Assembly (NCBI GenBank): GCA_963931925.1
Contig: OZ007571.1
Location: 39,445,550-39,509,549, forward strand
DNA: 64,000 bases
From: Onchidella celtica
Taxonomy: Eukaryota; Mollusca; Gastropoda; Systellommatophora; Onchidiidae
Direction of reading: 5' to 3'
The first letter of the stretch is position 1. Each line of letters starts with the position of its first letter. This document shows positions 48,001-52,499 of this stretch, piece by piece. The notes beneath the pieces were generated by a model. It did not search any database. It had not been told where the DNA came from and saw only the letters and a program-made list of their open reading frames with translations. The position numbers were made by a program, and so were the translations under genes.

Positions 48001-49258
48001 TGCGCCGACTGTTTTTATAGATCCACCCAATGCTTGATTTTGTCACCTTTGTCCGACACTCAGTGCTAAGTCCGTGGTGACATGGTTGACCTCAAACAAA
48101 ACATGTTTGTCTCCCATGTAAGAGTTCACAAAGAATTGAAGTCATATGAAGTCTGATGACTAGAAAAAGAAAAATGAGATGCTTGTATTACATTTGTACC
48201 CCTCGCAAAAATTGACGTAATGTGCACTCAATAAACCGTCATTTTATGGGCAGACAAAGTTGGACTGTTGTGCAATTTGCAAAAGGTAGCAAATTCGAGG
48301 TGTTTTTTCACGTTTGAAAATGCCATAACCTTCAAAGCCATTAAACCAGAATAATAAATTTGATATCAAAATTCTTAGAATTTAAGCAAGCTCCATCAGA
48401 TTGGATAATAAATAACTGGTGAGTTATGATAAAAAGTCAAAATCGGTTTGGACTACCTACTTATATTGTGCAAATTCTATCACATGCTCTCATCATCCAA
48501 CCAGCTACAGATTTTTCTGTTAGTCAGGAAACTTACCCAGTGAAAATGTACTGTGCAATTCGAACTTGTGAAACACTTCTGCTGGCTAAATTAATAAAGA
48601 GAGCAAGTATAGAAAATTTCTAAGCAAAAGATTGTCTTAGGCTCCTGATTTTCAGTGCTCTTTTTGTACAGATACTCGTAGGAGATGCCCAGTATCCTTG
48701 CTTGCATTTTGCATTGTTATGCCAGTAGTGAAAAAGTTAGGAAAAGGCTTTAGTGCTGATAACCTTGTTGGAGGCTTGATAAGCTGTGAACATGCAGCGC
48801 ACTGACTCTCAGAATTGAATGACTTTGACTGCTGATGAAACTTAAAAAATAGATGTTTTTAGAATGAGCATGGAAAACAACAGATGATGAGTGTGTAGTC
48901 AGCCATTTTTATTGCATGATTGGGGATTAGACTATGTTTCATTCTGGACTAGATCTGCTGAAGTTTATGCCACCCCCATCATTTAAGTGCAGACTTTTTC
49001 ACATCATTGCTTCTTGATATGATAGTGTTTTCAATTTTCATATTTTGAGCTGACCTGAAAAAGCATGATAAACCTTGATTTTGCTGAATATTGATTTCAG
49101 AGTTCTGTCTATTCAAATAATAATTAATACATGATGGTTTTTCTTATCTTTGCAGCTCTGTAAGAAAGTTAAGGAATGTGAAAATTTTCCGCATGGAAGA
49201 TCCAGCACGTAGCACGAACCAGCAAACACTGCATTTCAGTCAAAATTCACAACAGTGA
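8876..49258 (+). CDS. SMC6: SMC6: structural maintenance of chromosomes protein 6, complete gene of 25 coding exons
   Basis: Encodes the SMC6 ATPase subunit. By family knowledge it pairs with SMC5 and the NSE proteins in the nuclear SMC5/6 complex, which acts in homologous recombination, replication-fork stability and chromosome topology. Twenty-five exons with GT/AG borders join in frame to 1,092 residues, essentially the length of human SMC6 (about 1,091). An acidic N tail precedes the ATPase head half with Walker A G79-S86. A coiled coil spans about 205-450, the hinge about 480-630, and the return coil about 640-935. The C-terminal head holds the signature L992-S-G-G-E-R-S and Walker B F1016-R-C-L-D-E1021. 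The family's 'NFMCH' and '[11 protein letters not shown]' motifs are present. The ATG at 8,876 has an in-frame TAG 12 bases upstream. No break was seen. Introns are loaded with transposons. Confidence 0.97.
10050..10073. repeat. C24 homopolymer run
   Basis: Twenty-four consecutive C in SMC6 intron 1. Comparable runs are G20 at 15,127-15,146 and G17 at 4,175-4,191. Confidence 0.95.
10604..10634. repeat. (CA)n microsatellite
   Basis: A C run followed by about a dozen CA repeats, in SMC6 intron 1, 105 bp before exon 2. Confidence 0.9.
10740..10848 (+). CDS. SMC6: SMC6 exon 2 (residues 47-83)
   Basis: Encodes the first beta strands of the ATPase head, with 'LSNFMCH' and 'VNFIVGRNG', the first part of the Walker A loop. 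Acceptor TTTCAG, donor GTGAGT; the exon ends in phase 1, splitting the Walker A serine codon. Confidence 0.95.
11809..11914 (+). CDS. SMC6: SMC6 exon 3 (residues 83-118)
   Basis: Completes Walker A (G-R-N-G-S-G-K-S, residues 79-86) and continues '[18 protein letters not shown]', typical of SMC5/6-type heads. Acceptor CCCTTCAG, donor GTGAGT, ends in phase 2. Confidence 0.95.
13147..13283 (+). CDS. SMC6: SMC6 exon 4 (residues 118-164)
   Basis: Encodes head strands including '[17 protein letters not shown]' and '[14 protein letters not shown]', matching the family's ISIDGS-x-SY segment. Acceptor TTTTCAG, donor GTATGT, ends in phase 1. Confidence 0.95.
14213..14355 (+). CDS. SMC6: SMC6 exon 5 (residues 164-211)
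   Basis: Contains '[18 protein letters not shown]', the Q-loop region (the family pattern is NIQVDNPVS-x-L-x-Q), followed by 'SPGDKFK' leading into the coiled coil. Acceptor CCTGAAG is weak; donor GTATGT, phase 0. Confidence 0.95.
15299..15400 (+). CDS. SMC6: SMC6 exon 6 (residues 212-245)
   Basis: Begins [11 protein letters not shown], a near-invariant SMC6 motif at the base of the first coiled coil. Acceptor TTGCAG, donor GTAAGG, phase 0. A SINE-like tail starts about 25 bp after the donor. Confidence 0.96.
15425..15520 (+). mobile_element. SINE tail fragment
   Basis: 'aagcgcctagagcaaac' followed by 'ggattgggcgctatataaat' and an (ATT)n run. This GCGCTATATAAAT-(ATT)n end is a widespread animal SINE 3' tail. 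Only the 3' portion is present, just after the SMC6 exon 6 donor. Confidence 0.65.
16173..16310 (+). CDS. SMC6: SMC6 exon 7 (residues 246-291)
   Basis: Coiled-coil segment with '[18 protein letters not shown]', matching the conserved 'LKHEMAWA' block of vertebrate SMC6. Acceptor CTTCAG, donor GTGAGT, phase 0. Confidence 0.95.
16421..16560 (+). pseudogene. Decayed duplicate of the exon-8 acceptor region
   Basis: Aligns with 17,821-17,957, the end of intron 7 and first bases of exon 8. Shared blocks are 'catgtccatgtgttcaaagcat' split by few changes, 'aaaaatgttaaaaa', 'taatgtattta' and 'gggtc.gaag'. In this copy the acceptor AG is replaced by CCGG, and similarity ends about 15 nt into the would-be exon. 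It reads as a partial duplication that no longer carries a usable exon. Confidence 0.75.
16950..17719 (+). mobile_element. piggyBac-like MITE 'family P', copy 1
   Basis: Begins CCCTCACTGTGCGAGGGG, ends CGCGCGGGGTATGGG, and is flanked by TTAA at 16,946-16,949 and 17,720-17,723, the duplication typical of piggyBac elements. It is 770 bp with no transposase. It matches the inverted copy at 25,808-26,568 and the direct copy at 57,717-58,463 along its full length. It lies in SMC6 intron 7. Confidence 0.88.
17945..18025 (+). CDS. SMC6: SMC6 exon 8 (residues 292-318)
   Basis: Short coiled-coil exon, '[19 protein letters not shown]...'. It is least like the vertebrate protein but sits in frame between exons 7 and 9 with acceptor TTTACAG, donor GTCAGT and phase 0 at both ends. 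It is too short for the usual ORF cutoffs. Confidence 0.85.
18329..18557. mobile_element. Foldback MITE in SMC6 intron 8
   Basis: Imperfect inverted repeats of about 65 bp run from both ends: 'ggactgtggactaattacaaag' pairs with the complement of 'ctttgtaataaaactatgctc'. Inside these, 'agtgttcactgctca' pairs with 'tgagcagtgaacac'. It is 229 bp and noncoding, with no clear target duplication. Confidence 0.65.
19291..19437 (+). CDS. SMC6: SMC6 exon 9 (residues 319-367)
   Basis: Coiled-coil heptads including '[17 protein letters not shown]' and '[16 protein letters not shown]', corresponding to the family's 'ALKADVVAKKRAYNEAE' region. Acceptor CTTACAG, donor GTAAGT, phase 0. Confidence 0.93.
19722..20072 (+). 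repeat. Dispersed repeat 'family B', copy 2
   Basis: Same start (ACTAGATGACCTACCGGGC) and end block as 5,506-5,903, slightly shorter. It ends only 56 bp before SMC6 exon 10. Confidence 0.75.
20129..20217 (+). CDS. SMC6: SMC6 exon 10 (residues 368-397)
   Basis: '[20 protein letters not shown]' then 'RIEELKTV', matching the conserved 'CKRIEELKKS' block. Acceptor TCACAG, donor GTAAGT, ends in phase 2. Confidence 0.93.
20876..21040 (+). CDS. SMC6: SMC6 exon 11 (residues 397-452)
   Basis: Coiled coil, '[19 protein letters not shown]' onward, highly charged. Acceptor CCACAG, donor GTAAGA, ends in phase 2. Confidence 0.94.
21168..21996. mobile_element. pogo/Tigger-like MITE 'family T1', copy 1
   Basis: Starts CAGTAGTCTCCGTTTAAGAAC, ends GGAGACTACTG, and is flanked by TA on both sides. 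Subterminal 'cctaagaaccc' motifs repeat several times near both ends, a Tigger-like trait. It is 829 bp and noncoding. A second copy, inverted and carrying a nested LINE, lies at 36,944-40,749. Confidence 0.82.
22622..22789 (-). repeat. Dispersed repeat 'family A', copy 2 (left arm of an inverted pair)
   Basis: Contains 'caaaaattggcaaaaagaaa' and 'gcagcaaagcctcgcataag', the reverse complement of landmarks in copy 1. It is inverted with respect to 24,160-24,262; the two arms flank a solo LTR, so the LTR may have jumped into a foldback copy. Confidence 0.6.
22790..23970 (+). mobile_element. Solo LTR-like fossil 'family L', copy 1
   Basis: Starts TGTCACGAGTGGAGTGAG, ends CTGGGATTTGTGACA, and is flanked by an exact 5-bp duplication CACAC (22,785-22,789; 23,971-23,975). 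TG...CA ends plus a 5-bp duplication fit a solo long terminal repeat of a Gypsy-like LTR element. It is 1,181 bp with no internal coding region. Two more copies lie inverted at 35,130-36,039 and 44,072-45,195. Confidence 0.8.
24160..24266 (+). repeat. Dispersed repeat 'family A', copy 3 (right arm)
   Basis: 'tttgggtattatttcttac', 'aaggctttgccgtacacaac' and 'tttttgccaattttt' match copy 1, and are inverted relative to copy 2. Both arms lie in SMC6 intron 11. Confidence 0.65.
24491..24663 (+). CDS. SMC6: SMC6 exon 12 (residues 452-510), coil-to-hinge transition
   Basis: '[17 protein letters not shown]' is the highly conserved entry to the hinge (family pattern D-RLKRFG), ending 'LPIGPLG'. Acceptor CTGCAG, donor GTGAGG, ends in phase 1. 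It follows a 3.4-kb intron filled with MITE and LTR insertions. Confidence 0.96.
25269..25447 (+). CDS. SMC6: SMC6 exon 13 (residues 510-569), hinge
   Basis: '[21 protein letters not shown]' matches the family's hinge helix (LALAIESCLKGLL), then '[14 protein letters not shown]' and '[11 protein letters not shown]'. Acceptor CTGACAG, donor GTAAGT, phase 0. Confidence 0.96.
25808..26568 (-). mobile_element. piggyBac-like MITE 'family P', copy 2
   Basis: Inverted copy of 16,950-17,719, flanked by TTAA at 25,804-25,807 and 26,569-26,572. It begins CCCATACCCCGCGCG and ends CAGGGTGAGGG. It is 761 bp, in SMC6 intron 13. Confidence 0.88.
26812..26838 (+). CDS. SMC6: SMC6 exon 14, 27-bp microexon (residues 570-578)
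   Basis: Encodes R-S-V-H-D-V-S-R-N. It is bounded by an acceptor with a long T tract and CCACAG, and a donor GTGAGT, phase 0 on both sides. It fills the gap between 'ITSAFI' and 'KVHHERFP' where human SMC6 reads 'VSEFRNEIYDVRHRA', so the frame and position are supported by homology. It is easily missed by gene finders. Confidence 0.85.
27161..27244 (+). CDS. SMC6: SMC6 exon 15 (residues 579-606), hinge
   Basis: '[21 protein letters not shown]' matches the family's '[21 protein letters not shown]'. Acceptor CTTTTCAG, donor GTACAA, phase 0. Confidence 0.95.
27933..28019 (+). CDS. SMC6: SMC6 exon 16 (residues 607-635), end of hinge
   Basis: '[19 protein letters not shown]' aligns with the family's 'RGIETVLLIKNNSVARAVM'. 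Acceptor TCCTCAG, donor GTGAGT, phase 0. A TTAA element begins 61 bp downstream. Confidence 0.95.
28081..28918 (+). mobile_element. piggyBac-like nonautonomous element with an acidic N-terminal ORF
   Basis: Flanked by TTAA at 28,077-28,080 and 28,919-28,922, with CTCACTGA...TCAGTGAG inverted ends. It is 838 bp. It keeps a short ORF at 28,343-28,585 (80 aa) beginning [22 protein letters not shown], acidic and Ser-rich. This resembles the disordered acidic start of piggyBac-type transposases, with the catalytic part missing. It looks like an internal-deletion derivative. Confidence 0.75.
29187..29354 (+). CDS. SMC6: SMC6 exon 17 (residues 636-691)
   Basis: '[20 protein letters not shown]' corresponds to the family's 'AFTADGDQVFAGRYYSSEN', followed by the return coiled coil '[15 protein letters not shown]'. 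Acceptor TTCACCAG, donor GTACAA, phase 0. Confidence 0.95.
30751..30909 (+). CDS. SMC6: SMC6 exon 18 (residues 692-744)
   Basis: Coiled coil ending '[18 protein letters not shown]', matching the family's 'IRELENIEEHQSVDIATL'. Acceptor CTGACCAG, donor GTTTGT (non-consensus at +4), phase 0. Confidence 0.94.
31031..32246 (+). mobile_element. Fragment of a transposon-type ORF with a zinc-binding module
   Basis: The ATG at 31,710 opens '[20 protein letters not shown]...[17 protein letters not shown]', stopping at TAG 31,860-31,862. In a shifted frame at 31,871-31,972, '[19 protein letters not shown]' then '[11 protein letters not shown]' gives a C-x2-C...H-x5-H zinc-binding pattern, of the kind that precedes transposase domains in many invertebrate DNA elements. 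A further ORF at 31,944-32,246 is Ser-rich. No catalytic core was seen. The outer ends are not defined, so the limits are approximate; it lies in SMC6 intron 18. Confidence 0.45.
32572..33240 (+). mobile_element. Probable nonautonomous element with an acidic N-terminal ORF
   Basis: Starts after a TTAA (32,568-32,571) with a CG-rich end, 'ccactagatatgcaatgcgc'. From the ATG at 32,772 it carries an acidic stretch, '[20 protein letters not shown]...', with an Asp/Glu/Ser-rich tail, ending at a TAG near 32,988. It resembles the acidic starts at 28,343 and 34,512. The right end is not resolved. Confidence 0.4.
33497..33647 (+). CDS. SMC6: SMC6 exon 19 (residues 745-795)
   Basis: Coiled coil '[18 protein letters not shown]...', strongly charged. 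Acceptor TTTGCAG, donor GTGGGT, ends in phase 1. Confidence 0.94.
34129..34760 (-). mobile_element. Nonautonomous element fragment with acidic N-terminal ORF, reverse strand
   Basis: The - strand ORF from 34,512 (127 aa) opens '[20 protein letters not shown]' and is rich in Asp/Ser/Asn, followed by a Pro-rich '[12 protein letters not shown]'. This is the composition of the leader of piggyBac-like transposases; no DDD catalytic core follows. TTAA lies close by (34,127-34,130), but paired ends are not clear. It lies in SMC6 intron 19. Confidence 0.45.
34934..35064 (+). CDS. SMC6: SMC6 exon 20 (residues 795-838)
   Basis: '[21 protein letters not shown]' then '[13 protein letters not shown]', matching the family's 'NQKRGKRHYEEKQKEHL' region. 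Acceptor CATCAG, donor GTGAGC, phase 0 at its end. A solo LTR starts 65 bp after the donor. Confidence 0.94.
35130..36039 (-). mobile_element. Solo LTR-like fossil 'family L', copy 2
   Basis: Inverted relative to copy 1, with ends TGTCACAAATCCCAG...CTCGTGACA and the exact 5-bp duplication TATTG at 35,125-35,129 and 36,040-36,044. It is 910 bp, shorter than the other two copies, with no internal coding region. Confidence 0.82.
36045..36943. other. SMC6 intron 20, stretch without recognised feature
   Basis: Unique-looking AT-rich intron sequence between the LTR fossil and the nested Tigger-like/LINE insertion. No coding signal was seen. Confidence 0.5.
36944..40749 (-). mobile_element. pogo/Tigger-like MITE 'family T1', copy 2, interrupted by a LINE
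   Basis: The left part (36,944-37,286) and right part (40,540-40,749) together match 21,168-21,996 in reverse, including CAGTAGTCTCC...GGAGACTATTG ends and the repeated 'ttcttaggcgga' subterminal motifs. The middle is an RTE-like LINE. A TA follows the right end; the left flank is not a clean TA. Confidence 0.8.
37287..40539 (-). mobile_element. RTE-like non-LTR retrotransposon (LINE), nearly full length
   Basis: The - strand from 40,334 reads an APE-type endonuclease ('[13 protein letters not shown]', 'LGVSETRW', '[12 protein letters not shown]', '[15 protein letters not shown]') and a linker. The reverse transcriptase follows: '[13 protein letters not shown]', '[19 protein letters not shown]', '[16 protein letters not shown]', '[15 protein letters not shown]', '[15 protein letters not shown]', the catalytic '[10 protein letters not shown]' and 'FCYLGSI'. 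The C tail is '[15 protein letters not shown]' and '[14 protein letters not shown]'. The 3' end is a (GAT)n tail. The 12-bp duplication ACTGTACTGTGT lies at 37,275-37,286 and 40,540-40,551. Breaks: TGA at 38,919-38,921 in place of a Trp codon, and one frameshift just upstream of the FADD motif (about 38,100-38,140). So it is young but inactive. Confidence 0.93.
40839..41093 (+). CDS. SMC6: SMC6 exon 21 (residues 839-923)
   Basis: The longest coiled-coil exon, '[19 protein letters not shown]' (compare the family's 'ELEEKMSQARQICPERIE'), then Glu-rich heptads ending '[13 protein letters not shown]'. Acceptor TTTGGTAG is suboptimal; donor GTTAGG is unusual at +3/+4; phase 0. The acceptor lies 89 bp from the Tigger-like insertion. 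Confidence 0.95.
41561..41622 (+). CDS. SMC6: SMC6 exon 22 (residues 924-944)
   Basis: 62-bp exon, '[20 protein letters not shown]', matching the family's 'IMEHRYKTYQQFRRCLTLR' where the coil re-enters the head. Acceptor CGTGCAG, donor GTGAGT, ends in phase 2. Confidence 0.93.
41714..42001. mobile_element. TTAA-flanked foldback MITE
   Basis: Ends CTCATTTCTCCCC and GGGGAGAAATGAG, flanked by TTAA at 41,710-41,713 and 42,002-42,005. The interior also pairs: 'caattctaatttacaaatgac' with 'gtcatttataaac...atagaattg'. It is 288 bp, in SMC6 intron 22, and piggyBac-like by its target duplication. Confidence 0.8.
42517..43629. mobile_element. TTAA-flanked piggyBac-like MITE
   Basis: Starts CCCTCGTCCCGCGTTGAG and ends CGCAGGAATAGGG, with TTAA at 42,513-42,516 and 43,630-43,633. 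It is 1,113 bp. The CCCT...AGGG ends match the end style of family P, but the interior differs. ORFs inside are not transposase-like. Confidence 0.7.
44072..45195 (-). mobile_element. Solo LTR-like fossil 'family L', copy 3
   Basis: Ends TGTCACAAATCCCAG...CTCGTGACA with the exact 5-bp duplication AACAC at 44,067-44,071 and 45,196-45,200. It is 1,124 bp, same orientation as copy 2, with no internal coding region. It ends 108 bp before SMC6 exon 23. Confidence 0.82.
45304..45550 (+). CDS. SMC6: SMC6 exon 23 (residues 944-1026), ABC signature and Walker B
   Basis: Holds the C-terminal ATPase half: '[17 protein letters not shown]', the signature '[18 protein letters not shown]' (residues 992 onward) and the Walker B/D-loop run '[14 protein letters not shown]' with catalytic E1021. 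Acceptor TTTTCCAG, donor GTAGGT, phase 0 at its end. Confidence 0.98.
45896..46005 (-). repeat. Dispersed repeat 'family A', copy 4
   Basis: 'ataaaaaccatgtagaaaaa', 'tgtggggtcgcagcagggct' and 'tttttgcccaattttgact' match copy 1 landmarks in reverse. The last part is itself inverted, making a small hairpin (AGTCAAAATTG...CAATTTTGACT). Confidence 0.6.
46014..46323. repeat. Near-perfect 129-bp-arm palindrome
   Basis: Arms 46,014-46,142 and 46,195-46,323 are reverse complements with only two mismatches by eye, around a 52-bp spacer. The inner half of each arm (from 'acagttcaagagg' to 'gggagtgaa') is the 3' body of the SINE at 46,524-46,727. The outer half, with 'caatataggtgagcag', is not part of that SINE. 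The spacer repeats 'aggttgtagtgcc.agttagtgctc' once more. Confidence 0.92.
46524..46727 (+). mobile_element. tRNA-derived SINE
   Basis: The head has an A-box TGGCCGAACGG and a B-box GGTTCTAGTCC spaced as in class II (Leu/Ser-like) tRNAs. The body 'ctttcactcccgctttgctttcctgagc...' matches the arms of the palindrome at 46,014-46,323, and the end is 'gaactgtgtcaaataaa'. Acceptor and T stems do not pair cleanly, so this is a SINE head and not a working tRNA gene. A hairpin 'gttcggccac...gtggccgaac' overlaps the A-box. It lies in SMC6 intron 23. Confidence 0.72.
46952..47049 (+). CDS. SMC6: SMC6 exon 24 (residues 1027-1059)
   Basis: '[19 protein letters not shown]' then '[10 protein letters not shown]', matching the family's 'DMVNRRIAMDLILKMA...QFILLTPQSM' after Walker B. 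Acceptor TTTTCAG, donor GTCAGT, ends in phase 2. Confidence 0.97.
47220..49155. other. SMC6 intron 24, no recognised element
   Basis: About 1.9 kb of AT-rich intron. A CG-richer patch near 47,690-47,790 and 47,990-48,060 ('gcgccgac' twice) hints at an old element, but I cannot define ends or family. Confidence 0.4.
49156..49258 (+). CDS. SMC6: SMC6 exon 25 (residues 1059-1092 and stop)
   Basis: '[19 protein letters not shown]' then 'NQQTLHF', matching the family's C end '[20 protein letters not shown]'. The stop TGA is at 49,256-49,258. Acceptor TTTGCAG. The 3' UTR follows; no AATAAA is seen before the MITE at 49,689. Confidence 0.97.
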
Positions 49259-49688
49259 TTTTGCCAGAATATAACTTGACATGTAACTTTTTAGCCTGAA
49301 AGTAAACTTCGTCTTCATTGTGAGAACTGATTTCTGATAGATTGCAATTAAGGTCATTTGTCACAACTTAACTCAGATGGAGCCCTTTGATTAATTTGAA
49401 TGTTGTAGGTTATAATAGCTCTGTAATGAAAGGAAAGCTTTTTGTGTGTGTGGGGGGGTTACTTTTTTAAAATTAAGAAAGTGTGCTTTTTAAATTGTCA
49501 CTTATGGTACCTGGGTATATTCTAGTCTTACAAATACATGTACCACATGTTCAACCAGGCTTGAAAATTGATGCAGCAAAATGTGAGTGGAAATTGCATG
49601 ATGCATAATTTCATGCAGAACATTGAATAACGTGATTTGATGGTGAATCTAGAGTGGAGTTGTTGAATGGACTTTGCATGTACATGTA

Positions 49689-50421
49689 CAGTGCACTCTC
49701 CCGATTACGACATCTCCGAATAACGACATTCTCCCGATAACGACATTGACCCCCGGTCCCGATTTTTTTACTATATGTTATTAGTAATAAAACTCTCTAA
49801 ATAGCGACATACTTTTTAGACCACTCTCCGGATAACGACATTGAGTTAGCAATAATCGGCTGTGACTTTGCTAGATACAAAAATAAAAATAGCTAAAATA
49901 TTGTTTCCGGTCAGTTTCATTTCATTCTCTGAGCCAATAAAAACACTTCTTTTCCGACCAATGAAATGTCCTACCAGAGGCACCTCATAGCCAATGAGAT
50001 CGCTTTGTTATCGGCCAATGAGATCGCTTTGTTATCGGCCAATGAAAACACACCTGTGTCTATTGTCGTCGGAACAAAAAGGGTGACGCGCATTAAATGA
50101 GTCAGTCATCACATCGCTGACCACTGAATCGATTGTATTCACCCGAGAACAATAACGCACCCCAAGATGTCGACAGCTGCTGTTAAAAAAAGAAAGATAC
50201 TGACAATAGATGCCAAGCTGCAAATTCTGGCTGATGTGGACACAAAGACATTAACCAAGAAACAGATCCACTGATCACCCACTATGGTTGGTACGTTACA
50301 TTCTAAGGGTCTAACCACACCCCTTTTTCCGCCATCTTGAAAATCTCCGAATAACGACATGTTCCCGATAACGACATGCACCTCTGGTCCCGAGCCATGT
50401 CGTTATCGGGAGAGTGCACTG
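49689..50421. mobile_element. pogo/Tigger-like deletion derivative 'family T2'
   Basis: Starts CAGTGCACTCTCCCGAT, ends ATCGGGAGAGTGCACTG, and is flanked by TA at 49,687-49,688 and 50,422-50,423. 'cgataacgacat' repeats near both ends. The ATG at 50,167 opens 35 codons, MSTAAVKKRKILTIDAKLQ onward through 'TKTLTKKQ', then a stop at 50,272-50,274. This is the start of a CENP-B-type helix-turn-helix as found in Tigger transposases, cut by a large internal deletion. A 25-bp unit, 'ccaatgagatcgctttgtta..', is tandemly doubled near 49,993-50,040. Confidence 0.85.
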
Positions 50422-50553
50422 TACTTAATTGTAACAATATATATTGTAATATTGTTTCACCCTGAGCTTCTCATGTGAACTCAGATATACTGCAAGATAA
50501 GTTTGTGCAGCAAGCAAAATCCTGGTTGGATGCTTCCACATTAATAATAATAG

Positions 50554-51112
50554 CTGACCTCCCAATCAGTACAAGCGTGCTGCAGGGAGATTTGATTTAA
50601 AAACCCGGGAGGTCACCCCAAACCTTTTAGAAACTTGACAGATACACATACAAAGAAAACTACCATAATCGAGGTTTAAAAAAAAAAAAAAATTTCATCA
50701 AACAACCCCCTCCGTCGTAAAAATCAGGGTAAAAATGCCACTCCCAAAATTCAGTAGATATTCCAGTGCTGACTAGTCTCCACACTGTTCCCAGGGATAA
50801 CAACTGAATGAGGTTGGCAGCCTCACGGTCCCCACCACGTTACTTCCTAGCCAACCCTCCTCACCCCCACCTATAGTGGGGACTGTCCAAGCTCCTGTCT
50901 CTGATAGTTACAGATACATAGTATATCTGTCACTGTCAGTAGAATGGCGCGATGGAAAGCACTTATGGTAACTTTCGTATGAATGGCAAAACTAAATTTT
51001 TTTCCCCCCATTTCCCAGGATTTAGTGAGTTTTCAAAGGAACACGGGGAGGACGGGGTTTTATCATGAAAATGGGGAGACTCCACTGAAAACGGGCAGAC
51101 TTGGGAGGTCTG
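50554..51112. mobile_element. Possible hAT-like MITE
   Basis: Starts CTGACCTCCCAA and ends TTGGGAGGTCTG, an imperfect inverted end pair of hAT type. It is 559 bp and noncoding; target duplications are not clear. Confidence 0.35.
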
Positions 51113-51734
51113 TTAAATACATCCAGATCAAGCCACTTACTTCACAGGGGTCAGCTTCCTTGTCTTGCACAATTATCCTTAATCAAAACATTGACAGGTT
51201 GTTTTTTTCAGATTAGGGCTTGCTTGTTATTGTATGAAAAAAAAATATTTATGTATATGTCAAAATTATGCATCTTATTAAAGTATATGAAAACGTCATT
51301 GTTGTCGCTTTTTCTGTTGTTAGGAGTAAAAATTGTTTTTACAAAATATACAATTTGTATTCTTTGTGTATGTCGCATTACAAAATCCAACCATTAAGTC
51401 AAACCAGATAGAAAATTTCACATTGGCTAACAGTCTGTATTCGCATTATTTCATATTTTTTTTAAAAATCAAATGATCACAACCTAGGTTATGAACTATA
51501 CTTTGTGTCAACAATTTACAGACAAAAAGCAACATTGAGCATCACAGATTCCCCCCCCTCCAATAAATAACTTGGAGAACCAATCAATTTTGTAATCAAT
51601 GTAATCTTCTTGGACCATGGTAATTCACAGTAATGATAGTAATAAAACTGGTATTTTGTATGAAAATCTACAAAACACAAAAATTCAGATCATTTATATA
51701 AAGTATATAAAACAAGTTGCCATTAAAAATGGTA
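51113..51734. other. Intergenic stretch downstream of SMC6, no feature seen
   Basis: AT-rich unique-looking sequence with a short C run near 51,550. No gene was recognised. Confidence 0.5.
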
Positions 51735-52306
51735 GAGGATAGGTGGACCCCGGGGTGTACCTAGCGAAATAAGTAGGTTTGCGGATAGGTGGACCCCGGG
51801 CTGGGTTCATTGTACTTTGTAGTGAAATGTTTTAGGACAGTAGTTCTTAAAAGTGGTATGTTCCGTAAGAGTGATGTTGCAAAAAGAAAAATTCTGTTGT
51901 AATTCAGCAACAAATTCCAGTCATGAGTGTTATCTGGTGGTACCAGAAACTTGGCATTCAAATCCACTCACTCAACCGCTACACCACGGAGGTATAATCT
52001 CAACCACTGTAGGCCTACTTCAGTACTTGTGTGTACATCGATGGCCAATGGCTACCCTAGCCCCTTTTCGCCTGATTAGTCAATCTGACTACCGCCCATT
52101 GATACAAACTGACTAGACCCCCCCCCCCCCCAAGGTCCAACAAAACATGTAGATCTAGATCTTTCGACATCCATGCCACCATTCGAATGTTTGTTTTCTT
52201 ACCCTAGCCTAACTTGGCAAATGAAAGACAGCTTTTCGTTGGTCCGGGGTCCACCTATCCTAAAACTGCCTAGATTTCACTAGGTACGCTCCGTGGTCCA
52301 CCTATC
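51735..52306. mobile_element. MITE with long TIRs that carry an internal doubled end motif
   Basis: Both ends read GGATAGGTGGACC(C/A)CGG inward, then about 40 bp in, the same motif again ('ggataggtggaccccgg'). The two sides are about 65-bp inverted repeats overall, including 'gtacctag.gaaat'. It is 572 bp and noncoding. Its interior shares 'caatctgactac.gccca' and 'aactgactagacc' with the MITE at 6,476-6,737, despite different ends. Confidence 0.75.
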
Positions 52307-52499
52307 CACTTTGATTAAAAATACACCAAAATCTACCAGTAAATAAACAAGGGTCACTTGTGATTTCAAATAGATGAGAGGAAAGTTCTCTGACACCCAC
52401 TGGTGACTGATTATATCCAAATTTATAATGGATTTCTTGTTGATCGATCCAGGTCAGCAGCCCAATTCCAACAAAATGGTAAAAATGACATTTCACATC

